Assembly: GCF_039523435.1 (NCBI RefSeq)
Contig: NZ_BAAAFH010000008.1
Span: forward strand, 1-12,761
DNA: 12,761 bases
Origin: Wandonia haliotis
GTDB lineage: Bacteria > Bacteroidota > Bacteroidia > Flavobacteriales_D > Crocinitomicaceae
Reading direction: 5' to 3'
The position numbers and the translations under genes were made by a program. This document shows positions 6,193 to 12,761 of this stretch, one piece after another. Each line of letters opens with the position of its first letter. The first letter of the stretch is position 1. Under the pieces are notes generated by a model, which was given only the letters and a program-made list of their open reading frames with translations, searched no databases and was not told the origin of the DNA.

Positions 6193-9100
6193 TTTTTCAC
6201 AACGATTACTTTTCTTTTTTCAATCAAGTTTTCCCCTTCTAACGATAGGTGATAGGTCCCGCTTTCCAGTTCACTCATATCAATTGATAATACCTGTCCG
6301 GCTTCTTTATTAAAAAATTTCGTATCCCAAACCTTAGCTCCTGCTCCATCATATAATGTGACCTTCAAATGAGCAACATCCAGCATTAAACGAATAAAAT
6401 GATAGTCTGAAACAGGATTCGGATAACCTTCTGAAAATTTGCTTTTATCAGCACTATTCTGGATAAGAAGTATCGTTGAGTAGGTAAATTGTCCGTCATA
6501 ATCGACCTGTTTTAAACGATAATAGTTTTGTTGTTCAGGTGAATCATCATTCAATGTATAATACCTTTCTTCCCAAGAAGTTCCTGCTCCCGAAACTTCG
6601 CCAATTTTATCCCATACTACTCCATCTCTACTTCTTTCAACATCAAAGCGTTCATTCTGGCTTTCGGTCAACGTTACCCATTCCAGTGTATTCACTCTCT
6701 CTTCTTTTTTGAAACCGCTAAAATACAGTAATTCAATCGGTAAAGGGGAACTGATTTCATACGCTCCGATTGTAGGTGGAGTAGCCCGTCCAGCATTGTC
6801 GATATCAGCTGATAAGGTATATGTACCTGCAACTAACCAATTATCCGTTACAATCAGACTATCCATAGAGAGGTAAGGAAATAAAGTTGTCGCAGGTTTT
6901 ATGGATGATGTTTCACCTATAGCATCCAACTCTCCTGTAATTACCGACCAATCCGTTAGAGAGATTCTGCTACCAGTCCAGTATCCTGTATAGTTATTTC
7001 CCCCCTCCTCTGTCAAATAGGCGTTATTATTCATAACTATATCTGCAGTATTTGTTTCAGAAGTATAAACTGAAAAATGGTTTCCGGAGCCTCCCAAGCG
7101 GGCATTGTATAATAAGTTATTTTCGAAAGTACTTCCTACTCCGAGGTTATCCATCTTAAAAGAATACGTACTCTCCCCTCCGTTAGTTTGTCCCTGAATC
7201 AGCACACTATTATGATGAAAATCACCCGGATATTGCGATCGTTGTATCCCTGTAAGGTCATCATTAACAGCTATTACTGTCCCTGATTTATTTACACCAA
7301 GTATTACTTCGTTATTCTCAACTCTTCTCCCTCCAAAAGAATGAATTCCCTTTAATTCCGAAAAAGAAGCTGCTCCGACAAAATCAATATCCAACACACT
7401 GTTATTGAAAATATTTCCTTCAGCATAAATTCCTGTTAAATAATTACATTTTGAAGATATTAGATAAGCCACTTTGTTATAGCTTATTTCAGAAGAAATA
7501 AAATCACCGCTACTATTATTTTCATTTCTGATTCCATAAAATGTTCCAAACTTTCCAGATCCACTGGTTAATGAAACCCCACCGATTCTGTTACCCTGAA
7601 TAATAATTCCTGCATCTGTCGGAGTCTTAACATGAATACCACACGCAAATCCTCCTGATGCAGTATTCTCAAGAAAAATAGTAGGCGTCTGCATACTTCC
7701 TATTGAATTTCTCTCCACCGTTACTAATCCATTCGTTACAAGAATTCCAGAAAAAGAAGTGTTTGCCGAACTATAATTTGATTCATTCACAGTAACGTGG
7801 AAGTCACTTATTTGATTACCTGTAATATTCGTTTCCGATGTCAGTACGGTTGTATTAACAAAAACTCCAGCTAAATACCGCGAGCCAATTGTTGTAACAG
7901 CCTCCCAGTTTCCTCCCGAACCATTTCCACCAATTCTGTTATTCGCAATTCGAAATGTACCCGCCTCACTTCCTGATGAGGAAAACGGAGTTCCCACACA
8001 GATTCCTGCCATATTAGCTGAAGAAAATGTTACAGAAGCCATTTGGTAAATCTGATTTTCTTCTATAATCCAATCCCGATTTCCTCCATCAGAGGAACCT
8101 CCTCCCAACCAGATACCATAACGTTTAAAATTAGTGATTGTATTATTTATCAATATATTATCATTATGTTCTTCGGTTCCGGGTACTCCATCACTTGCTA
8201 TGGCAACATTAGGCATATCAGTGCCAGACAAGGTAAAATGACAATTTTCTACCCTATTATTATCACACCCCGGATCTCCTCCTGACGCATTATTATCCTT
8301 AAACGACAGAGTTCCATATCCTCCAGATGTACCTGAGTTAGAAGACTTCAATGTAACATACTCCAGTATATTATTCGATGCATTAATAAAAGTCATAGCC
8401 GAAGCTTTCGAATGCACGGAAGTATTTTCAATTGATAATTCAATCGTTGAACCCTGCCCGCTTTGTCTTCCGTCTATAGTAACATTATTCGCCTCAAACA
8501 ACGAAAGCACACCTCCCGGATAACAACAGTTTCCACTGGAATTATTTGTTATTTCTCCTTTTATTGTAATGTTCGTCCCTCCCGGATGAATCAATACGGA
8601 ACCATACTGTGCCGCACCTACTCCACTTTTATTCAATTTTGCCTCTACAGGTTCTAAGATTGTTTGTCCGGGTCCATCTCCCACCGTTATAACAATATCC
8701 CCCTGATGTGTTCCATCATTAATTTTACTAAAAGCTTCTCCCATATTGGAATAAACTCCATTCATTACTCCAGAAGAGGATGCCACATAAACTAACCCTG
8801 TTCTAATAGTTGTTGAAAAGGTATAAGGTCCCGACCAGGTACTTCTATCTCCACCACCACAATCTGATCTTACGTACAGATCATATTCCGTATCAGGTGT
8901 CAACCCCGTTAATATGTATGGGTTCGCATTCACACCTGAAACCGAAGGAACTCCGGTAGGAGGATTACCTGACCCCACATATTCTATATCCCATAAACTA
9001 GCTGATCCGTTCTCTAACCAACTGATCTCTGCCTGATCCCAAAGAATGGAAGGAGCTGAAATAGTTGTGGGATCAGGACATGATGGAGGACTTTGACAAG

Positions 9101-9527
9101 TTACCTCTGCCTCCCATCCACTTCTTGAAACCGATCCATCAGAAGTGAATTTTATTGTAATTTCCCCACCTATTGCCGTCGATATAAAAGGATTTCCCAC
9201 AGGAATCACAGAACCACTATAGTCTGCAATCAATATTGGGTACGTATCGTCAGGCCCATCATAAATGGTCATTTTATCCCATCCTGACTCTGTATTAAAA
9301 CTCAGAAAATTTATAGAAATCTTATTATTTACGATTCCAGGAATAAAAGTAATAGTTCCTGAAAACGAATTAGTATAATCACTCCCTCCTCCATTATCTC
9401 TAAATAACACTCCACAGGTAGTACTCTGAATTGTCCCGTTCTGCATATCATAGAATGGGTGGAGCTGTGCATTTACACCTACTAACATAAAAAAAGTACC
9501 CAGAGTACTAATCAATAAACGAATCAT
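6189..9527 (-). CDS. Large secreted CUB/fibronectin III/beta-helix protein with T9SS type A sorting domain
   Basis: A 1112-residue exoprotein. Residues 1-20 are a signal peptide (ending GVNA). A CUB-like domain lies at about 30-145, bounded by C38 and C144, with the hallmark SGWDKMTIYDGPDDTYPIL. A fibronectin III / MAM-like domain is at about 150-240 (GLTPDTEYDLYVRSDC). A long right-handed parallel beta-helix covers about 245-900, seen as repeated Asn-rich turns (ENNQIY-, ANNRIGG-, TGNQISD-, QGNRIGG-, VENNEVI-like). A second fibronectin-like module at about 928-1022 has the Bacteroidota pattern LPIELLYFSG, FDVERSRDG and YYRLKQVDYDG. The T9SS type A domain at about 1031-1112 has YPNP, SGTYHLSL and a basic KRKVIVVKN end. 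It would be exported by Sec, then moved across the outer membrane by the Por/Gld machinery and attached or released. Beta-helix proteins of this type can be adhesins or polysaccharide lyases; no catalytic residues are recognised. The vicinal cysteines C334-C335 are unusual. It is divergent from a membrane-bound regulator. Confidence 0.92.
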   Translation of the reverse strand: MIRLLISTLGTFFMLVGVNAQLHPFYDMQNGTIQSTTCGVLFRDNGGGSDYTNSFSGTITFIPGIVNNKISINFLSFNTESGWDKMTIYDGPDDTYPILIADYSGSVIPVGNPFISTAIGGEITIKFTSDGSVSRSGWEAEVTCQSPPSCPDPTTISAPSILWDQAEISWLENGSASLWDIEYVGSGNPPTGVPSVSGVNANPYILTGLTPDTEYDLYVRSDCGGGDRSTWSGPYTFSTTIRTGLVYVASSSGVMNGVYSNMGEAFSKINDGTHQGDIVITVGDGPGQTILEPVEAKLNKSGVGAAQYGSVLIHPGGTNITIKGEITNNSSGNCCYPGGVLSLFEANNVTIDGRQSGQGSTIELSIENTSVHSKASAMTFINASNNILEYVTLKSSNSGTSGGYGTLSFKDNNASGGDPGCDNNRVENCHFTLSGTDMPNVAIASDGVPGTEEHNDNILINNTITNFKRYGIWLGGGSSDGGNRDWIIEENQIYQMASVTFSSANMAGICVGTPFSSSGSEAGTFRIANNRIGGNGSGGNWEAVTTIGSRYLAGVFVNTTVLTSETNITGNQISDFHVTVNESNYSSANTSFSGILVTNGLVTVERNSIGSMQTPTIFLENTASGGFACGIHVKTPTDAGIIIQGNRIGGVSLTSGSGKFGTFYGIRNENNSSGDFISSEISYNKVAYLISSKCNYLTGIYAEGNIFNNSVLDIDFVGAASFSELKGIHSFGGRRVENNEVILGVNKSGTVIAVNDDLTGIQRSQYPGDFHHNSVLIQGQTNGGESTYSFKMDNLGVGSTFENNLLYNARLGGSGNHFSVYTSETNTADIVMNNNAYLTEEGGNNYTGYWTGSRISLTDWSVITGELDAIGETSSIKPATTLFPYLSMDSLIVTDNWLVAGTYTLSADIDNAGRATPPTIGAYEISSPLPIELLYFSGFKKEERVNTLEWVTLTESQNERFDVERSRDGVVWDKIGEVSGAGTSWEERYYTLNDDSPEQQNYYRLKQVDYDGQFTYSTILLIQNSADKSKFSEGYPNPVSDYHFIRLMLDVAHLKVTLYDGAGAKVWDTKFFNKEAGQVLSIDMSELESGTYHLSLEGENLIEKRKVIVVKN

Positions 9528-9749
9528 AACTGGTAAATTTTAAATATGAAAAAACTTCACGTTATTTTACTATCACCAATTTATTACCCATTCTTGATCT
9601 AAAGAAAAATATACCTACCACATAACCATAACCGTACTACTACATTACCACTACATTCACACACAACCAGTTAACACCCTCCCAATAAACAGATAAAGCA
9701 GCATTTTTCTTTCTTCAGTCCCCCCAATTAAAAACATAAAAAATCTTCA

Positions 9750-9776
9750 TTTGATATTCGTTTAAACTTATATTTG
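9750..9776 (+). promoter_or_regulatory. Candidate promoter abutting the start of the membrane regulator
   Basis: TTTG at 9750-9753, a 15-base spacer and a perfect TATATTTG at 9769-9776 end only four bases before the ATG at 9781. If real, transcription would start at or just inside the start codon, giving a leaderless message. The spacer is shorter than usual. The rest of 9528-9780 contains a tract with 2 G and 30 C in 80 bases (9611-9690), and no clear promoter for the divergent exoprotein gene. Confidence 0.35.
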
Positions 9777-9780
9777 AAGT

Positions 9781-10755
9781 ATGGACGGCTTTATTTCTTT
9801 ATACAAAATACTGACAGGAGTGTCCGCAGCGGCGTTACTTATGGGATTAATTCTCTTGTTCCGTTCATTTAAAGACCTTGAAAACAGCAAAAAACACCTT
9901 TACATATTAGCTATTGTTAACCTTATCTCTATGTTAGCTTTTCTCTTTAGGGTAAAAGCAGGATACAATACACAATGGCACGAAGTAGTTGTTCTATTTG
10001 ATAGCAGCATACTTGTATTCAATCTGATCATGGGATACTTTGTCTATTCGGCTCTACGTACCAAACAGTCTTTTTACAAACAAATACAATACTTATTTTT
10101 GAGTAGTTTTTTAGCTATATGTATACTTTCTTTTATTTATTTTCTTTCAGGATCAACCGGACAACTTCTTGATAATAAATCTTCAAGCTTTCTTTATGTT
10201 TATCCCTTTACTTTAATATTGTATCTATTTGGTAGTTTATATCCAGGAATAATGGCAATTTTCCGAATAAACAATTCTTCAAAAGAAAATAAAAACATTC
10301 TCGTACTACTTATTTTGAACGGGTTAAACAACTCGATAGGACTTCTATTGTTTAGTAATAAACTACCTACTCCAAAAATCGCTATTGCCCTTAATATTAT
10401 TTTCAATCTTGTATTTGCCTATTACATGGCTTACTATTTTCTTTCTGTCTACTTTGTTTCTTCCAAAAAAAACGAACAAAACAAAGAGAAAAATTTCTCA
10501 GAAACATTTAGTTGGAATGAGTTAAAAAAGCATTTAACATATTGGGGAGAGGTAAAAATTTACCTGATGAATTACTTCCCAGAACTAATTCAGGAAGTTG
10601 ATGCTTTGGAATTAACAGAACTTGAAAAAATCCATCTTACGTTAAAACGTTTGAATATAAAGGCAAAGGACATTGCTTCTACAATGAATGTATCAGTGAA
10701 AGCTATTGAAATGAATCGCTACCGAATTCGTAAGAAATTAAATAGTGAAACATAA
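9781..10755 (+). CDS. Seven-helix membrane protein with C-terminal LuxR-type helix-turn-helix
   Basis: A 324-residue protein that looks like a membrane-anchored one-component transcription regulator. Hydrophobic segments at about 8-28, 38-57, 68-91, 103-123, 137-160, 172-191 and 199-224 suggest seven transmembrane helices. A charged linker follows (228-250). A LuxR/GerE-like helix-turn-helix lies at about 277-320, with LTELEKIHLTLKRLNIKAKD, then IASTMNVSVKAIEMNRYRIR and a basic end. The motif order (Leu-Thr start, KDIA, SVKAIEM, RYRIRKKL) resembles the DNA-binding ends of Bacteroidota sensor-regulators that lack a receiver. The membrane part would sense a signal and the cytoplasmic end bind DNA, as inferred from architecture. 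I recognise no named family for the membrane part. It is divergent from the beta-helix exoprotein gene (253 bases between), which makes that gene and itself natural targets. The next in-frame ATG (residue 21) would remove most of helix 1, so the first ATG is preferred. Confidence 0.82.
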   Translation: MDGFISLYKILTGVSAAALLMGLILLFRSFKDLENSKKHLYILAIVNLISMLAFLFRVKAGYNTQWHEVVVLFDSSILVFNLIMGYFVYSALRTKQSFYKQIQYLFLSSFLAICILSFIYFLSGSTGQLLDNKSSSFLYVYPFTLILYLFGSLYPGIMAIFRINNSSKENKNILVLLILNGLNNSIGLLLFSNKLPTPKIAIALNIIFNLVFAYYMAYYFLSVYFVSSKKNEQNKEKNFSETFSWNELKKHLTYWGEVKIYLMNYFPELIQEVDALELTELEKIHLTLKRLNIKAKDIASTMNVSVKAIEMNRYRIRKKLNSET

Positions 10756-10780
10756 AGACTTATCTTGATATAATTAAAAA

Positions 10781-10808
10781 CCCTCATCAGAAATAAATCT
10801 GATAAGGG
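10781..10808. terminator. Bidirectional intrinsic terminator
   Basis: Positions 10781-10791 pair with 10798-10808 (11 bp with one mismatch) around a six-base AT loop. On the minus strand the stem is followed by TTTTTAATT, a good T tract that would end the S74/T9SS operon. On the plus strand the trailing CTTT is weaker but could serve the membrane regulator gene, whose stop is 25 bases upstream. The two convergent genes share it. Confidence 0.75.
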
Positions 10809-10845
10809 CTTTACGAGTTATCCTATTCTAAATTATTATTCTATT

Positions 10846-12159
10846 TTATAAACCTGCGGCATTCAAACGCTCTTCAAGATTATCCATACGTGCTTTTAAA
10901 GCAGTATTCTCCTGTTGTAACGTTTTAATCAGTTCTTGTTGCTCCTGTATTGATTCAATTAATATAGGAATCAATTCCGTATAACAGACATAATGTGATC
11001 CATCCGCCGCTACATCAACTATTTCAGGAAATGCCTTAATTACTTCCTGAGCAATAACTCCATACGTAGTAACGGTCTTATTCCCTTTTTCAATCTCAAC
11101 CGGAGCTAATTTGAAATTGTAACTATATCCATTGATTTGCATTAATCGCTGTAGAACACCTTCCAATTCAACAATATTTTCCTTTCTATTGCGATCCGAA
11201 GCTGCTACCCAGTTACCTGCATTATCCAGATAAGCTTTAATTGCTGTATTATTATATGGATTAGTATCTACTCCATCGTAATAATCTTCATCATTTATAT
11301 ACAAAAGCGCCGCTGGTTGTCCATCTCTACCGTCTCCAGGAGCCCATATTGTAACAGCATCTCCATCACCATATATACCAGCACTCTCATAAGATGACTC
11401 GTAAGAGCCAATCATGAAATACGAACCACCATTTCCAAATGTTTGCGGTCCGGATCCATGTTCCCATACAGGACCATTCAAAAGTACCATAGAATTTCCA
11501 ACTCCCGATTCAGTTATGGAAATCTTCCCATTAACATCTAACTTATTCATCGGTGCATTTGACCCTATTCCCACATTTCCTGAAACTGCTGAATACTGAT
11601 TATCACCACTAATCGTCCAGTCTGAATCCGCTTCCATCAAAACATAATTCCCATCAGAAATAAAAAGCGTATCTGCATTAGTAGAAAGACTCTGCAATTC
11701 ATTCAATGGGTCTGCATCAGCATCATCTACATTATCAATAACAGCTGTCAAAGCAGATTCTGCTGTTCTTGCATACAATGCATAAGGAACACTAAGCAAT
11801 TGAGAGGTCCCCATTACCGTATATGCAATTCCTCCATTCACATCTATCGAAGTTTCAATAAAATAAGGTCCATTTTCCCAATCTATTGTAGAAAAATTAT
11901 CTGTTGAAGTTCCTGAACCAATTTCAAGATTGACCAATCCATAAGCATTAGTCGTTGGCGTAAAAGTTTCTGTATAAACAGCAGTACCTCCTACTGTTCC
12001 CTGTAAAATCCGGAGCTGCACACCAACTGGTTGATTCGCTACAATCAAATTTGATCCATCCCTTACAACTGCCTGGTATTTTACCCCATCCGGAGCCTGT
12101 GCTAATGCGATAAAAGTGGACACTAGCATTGCTATTGATAATATAATTCGTTTCATCAT
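10846..12159 (-). CDS. Secreted protein with C-terminal peptidase S74 (tail-fibre chaperone) domain
   Basis: A 437-residue exported protein. Residues 1-20 form a signal peptide (ending IALAQ). The N-terminal region (about 22-130) is a beta-rich module common in Bacteroidota, with VKYQAVVRDGSNLIVANQPV, NAYGLVNLEIGSGT and the marker GTSQLLSVPYALYA. A middle part has the NVGIGSNAPMNKLDVNGKI motif (195-213) that often precedes such chaperone domains. The S74 domain begins at about 318 with ASDRNRKENI; S321-D322 is the expected Ser-Asp self-cleavage site, by analogy with phage endosialidase tailspikes. It continues with TYGVIAQEVIKAFPEIVDV. A trimeric coiled coil is likely at about 395-433. In phage this domain assembles trimeric fibres and cuts itself off; here no phage genes are nearby. 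There is no T9SS sorting domain, so how it crosses the outer membrane is unclear. It is second in an operon, starting 14 bases after the small T9SS gene. Confidence 0.9.
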   Translation of the reverse strand: MMKRIILSIAMLVSTFIALAQAPDGVKYQAVVRDGSNLIVANQPVGVQLRILQGTVGGTAVYTETFTPTTNAYGLVNLEIGSGTSTDNFSTIDWENGPYFIETSIDVNGGIAYTVMGTSQLLSVPYALYARTAESALTAVIDNVDDADADPLNELQSLSTNADTLFISDGNYVLMEADSDWTISGDNQYSAVSGNVGIGSNAPMNKLDVNGKISITESGVGNSMVLLNGPVWEHGSGPQTFGNGGSYFMIGSYESSYESAGIYGDGDAVTIWAPGDGRDGQPAALLYINDEDYYDGVDTNPYNNTAIKAYLDNAGNWVAASDRNRKENIVELEGVLQRLMQINGYSYNFKLAPVEIEKGNKTVTTYGVIAQEVIKAFPEIVDVAADGSHYVCYTELIPILIESIQEQQELIKTLQQENTALKARMDNLEERLNAAGL

Positions 12160-12173
12160 TTATGTGTATTAGG

Positions 12174-12641
12174 TTATAAACTTTTTATCAGGTGAAAATT
12201 CTTTATCTCCAGTTGATCTTTATTAATTATTTTCAGGTAATAAGCCCCTGCAGAAAGACCATCAACCGGAATAACAGTCTCATTATCAAGCAAATTATTT
12301 TCATCAATTAGTCTTCCGGATTCATCAATAAGTTGGAAATACATCCCCTCATACTTTTCCGATTTTACAACTAAAGTTTCCGTCATTGGATTAGGAAATA
12401 CCAAAATAGTTGTCTCACTTTCCCAATCTTCCACTCCTAAAAAATTCCAATTGGTCTGATGAAACCCTTGTGTTAATGTAGTTGTTCCATCACCAATGGT
12501 ATTTATTACTGGCTCCCCAATTGTGAAATCAACAGATAATGAAGGAGTTATATAAGTATCTCCCTGACTAGAAATTACATCCTGTGCATATAAGTCTAAA
12601 GTGAGAAATAAAGTAAAAAAAAGTAAGATTTTTATATTCAT
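12174..12641 (-). CDS. Small secreted protein with T9SS type A sorting domain
   Basis: A 155-residue exported protein. From the chosen start, residues 1-20 are a signal peptide with a strongly hydrophobic core (ILLFFTLFLTL) ending LYAQ. A short mature region at about 21-70 has DFTIGEPVINTI and TLTQGFHQTNW, resembling a short Gly/Thr-rich module I associate with small Bacteroidota T9SS proteins. The T9SS type A sorting domain is at about 78-155, with VFPNPMTETLVV, LIDESGRLI and LSAGAYYLKI. An upstream in-frame ATG at 12669-12671 is rejected: it adds ten polar residues before the signal peptide and lies upstream of the -7 promoter box. The gene is first in a two-gene operon with the S74-domain protein. 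Its own function is unknown. Such a small body before the sorting domain suggests a surface-anchoring or partner protein (inference). Confidence 0.88.
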   Translation of the reverse strand: MNIKILLFFTLFLTLDLYAQDVISSQGDTYITPSLSVDFTIGEPVINTIGDGTTTLTQGFHQTNWNFLGVEDWESETTILVFPNPMTETLVVKSEKYEGMYFQLIDESGRLIDENNLLDNETVIPVDGLSAGAYYLKIINKDQLEIKNFHLIKSL

Positions 12642-12660
12642 AGTATTGGTAGTTTGAGTG

Positions 12661-12690
12661 CGAAGATACAAAAAAGCTATTCATAGCCAA
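12661..12690 (-). promoter_or_regulatory. Candidate promoter of the small T9SS/S74 operon
   Basis: On the minus strand a TTG -33 element (12688-12690) is followed by a 19-base spacer and TATCTTCG (12661-12668), a one-mismatch match to TAnnTTTG. Spacing is close to ideal. Transcription would begin around 12650-12656, giving a short leader to the ATG at 12641. This supports that ATG over the one at 12671. Confidence 0.5.
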
Positions 12691-12723
12691 GTTAAAGCAC
12701 TGTGGTATTGGTATAATACAAAA

Positions 12724-12753
12724 AACCCCCTAATCAATTTTGACCAGGGGGTT
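12724..12753 (-). terminator. Strong minus-strand intrinsic terminator for a gene beyond the window
   Basis: Positions 12724-12731 pair with 12746-12753 (8 bp, five of them G-C). Inside is a 2x2 internal loop, then a 3-bp TCA/TGA stem and an ATTT loop. On the minus strand the stem runs into TTTTTTG, a clear T tract. It would therefore end a minus-strand gene lying right of the window and insulate the small T9SS/S74 operon. The plus-strand side (TTCTT) is weaker. Confidence 0.75.
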
Positions 12754-12761
12754 CTTAAAAG

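Noticed and set aside
8043..8657. Plus-strand open frames opposite the beta-helix region
   Set aside because: They are antisense to a continuous 1112-residue protein; the long stop-free stretches come from Asn/Gly-rich codons.
6189..9527. Tandem DNA repeats or a CRISPR-like array in the beta-helix gene
   Set aside because: The periodicity is at the level of protein turns (Asn-rich strands of varying length); no identical DNA repeats with regular spacing are seen.
10846..12159. Prophage tail-fibre gene
   Set aside because: The protein has a signal peptide and a Bacteroidota N-terminal module, and no other phage gene is present. The S74 domain alone does not indicate a prophage.

Overview
The window looks like a chromosomal segment of a Bacteroidota bacterium, most likely Flavobacteriales. 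The evidence is two proteins with C-terminal type IX secretion (T9SS) sorting domains, a TonB-dependent receptor with an N-terminal carboxypeptidase-regulatory-like domain, AT-rich DNA with few Shine-Dalgarno sites, and several matches to the Bacteroidota promoter -7 element TAnnTTTG. No tRNA, rRNA, insertion sequence, CRISPR array, integrase or phage structural module was found. The family and genus cannot be fixed from this sequence.

Layout, left to right. Positions 1-26 are a perfect hairpin, probably a terminator. A NarL/LuxR-type response regulator (112-786, minus) is divergent from a TonB-dependent receptor (1078-3399, plus), which is followed closely by feoA (3429-3656). A small DUF3817 membrane protein (3668-3955, minus) converges on feoA. 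It is divergent from an acyl-CoA carboxylase carboxyltransferase subunit of methylcrotonyl-CoA carboxylase beta type (4064-5707), which forms a tight pair with an ElaA-family acetyltransferase (5725-6192). A large secreted protein (6189-9527, minus) with CUB, fibronectin III, beta-helix and T9SS sorting domains converges on elaA, sharing stop-codon bases. Divergent from it is a seven-helix membrane protein with a C-terminal LuxR-type helix-turn-helix (9781-10755). The right end holds a two-gene minus-strand operon: a small T9SS-sorted protein (12174-12641) and then a secreted protein with a peptidase S74 / tail-fibre chaperone domain (10846-12159). A minus-strand terminator for a gene outside the window lies at 12724-12753.

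How the genes may work together (inference). The left part is an outer-membrane uptake unit, perhaps iron-related because of FeoA, with a response regulator beside it; no feoB is present. The middle is central metabolism (CoA-ester carboxylation plus a small acetyltransferase). The right part is surface biology: a beta-helix exoprotein next to a membrane-anchored regulator that could control it, and a secreted S74/T9SS pair. No gap between genes exceeds 300 bases. The longest are 787-1077 (two divergent promoters and short direct repeats) and 9528-9780 (a divergent promoter region with a strongly G-poor tract). No wholly new system is evident. The best leads are the membrane regulator/exoprotein pair, the S74/T9SS cassette and the receptor-feoA unit without feoB.
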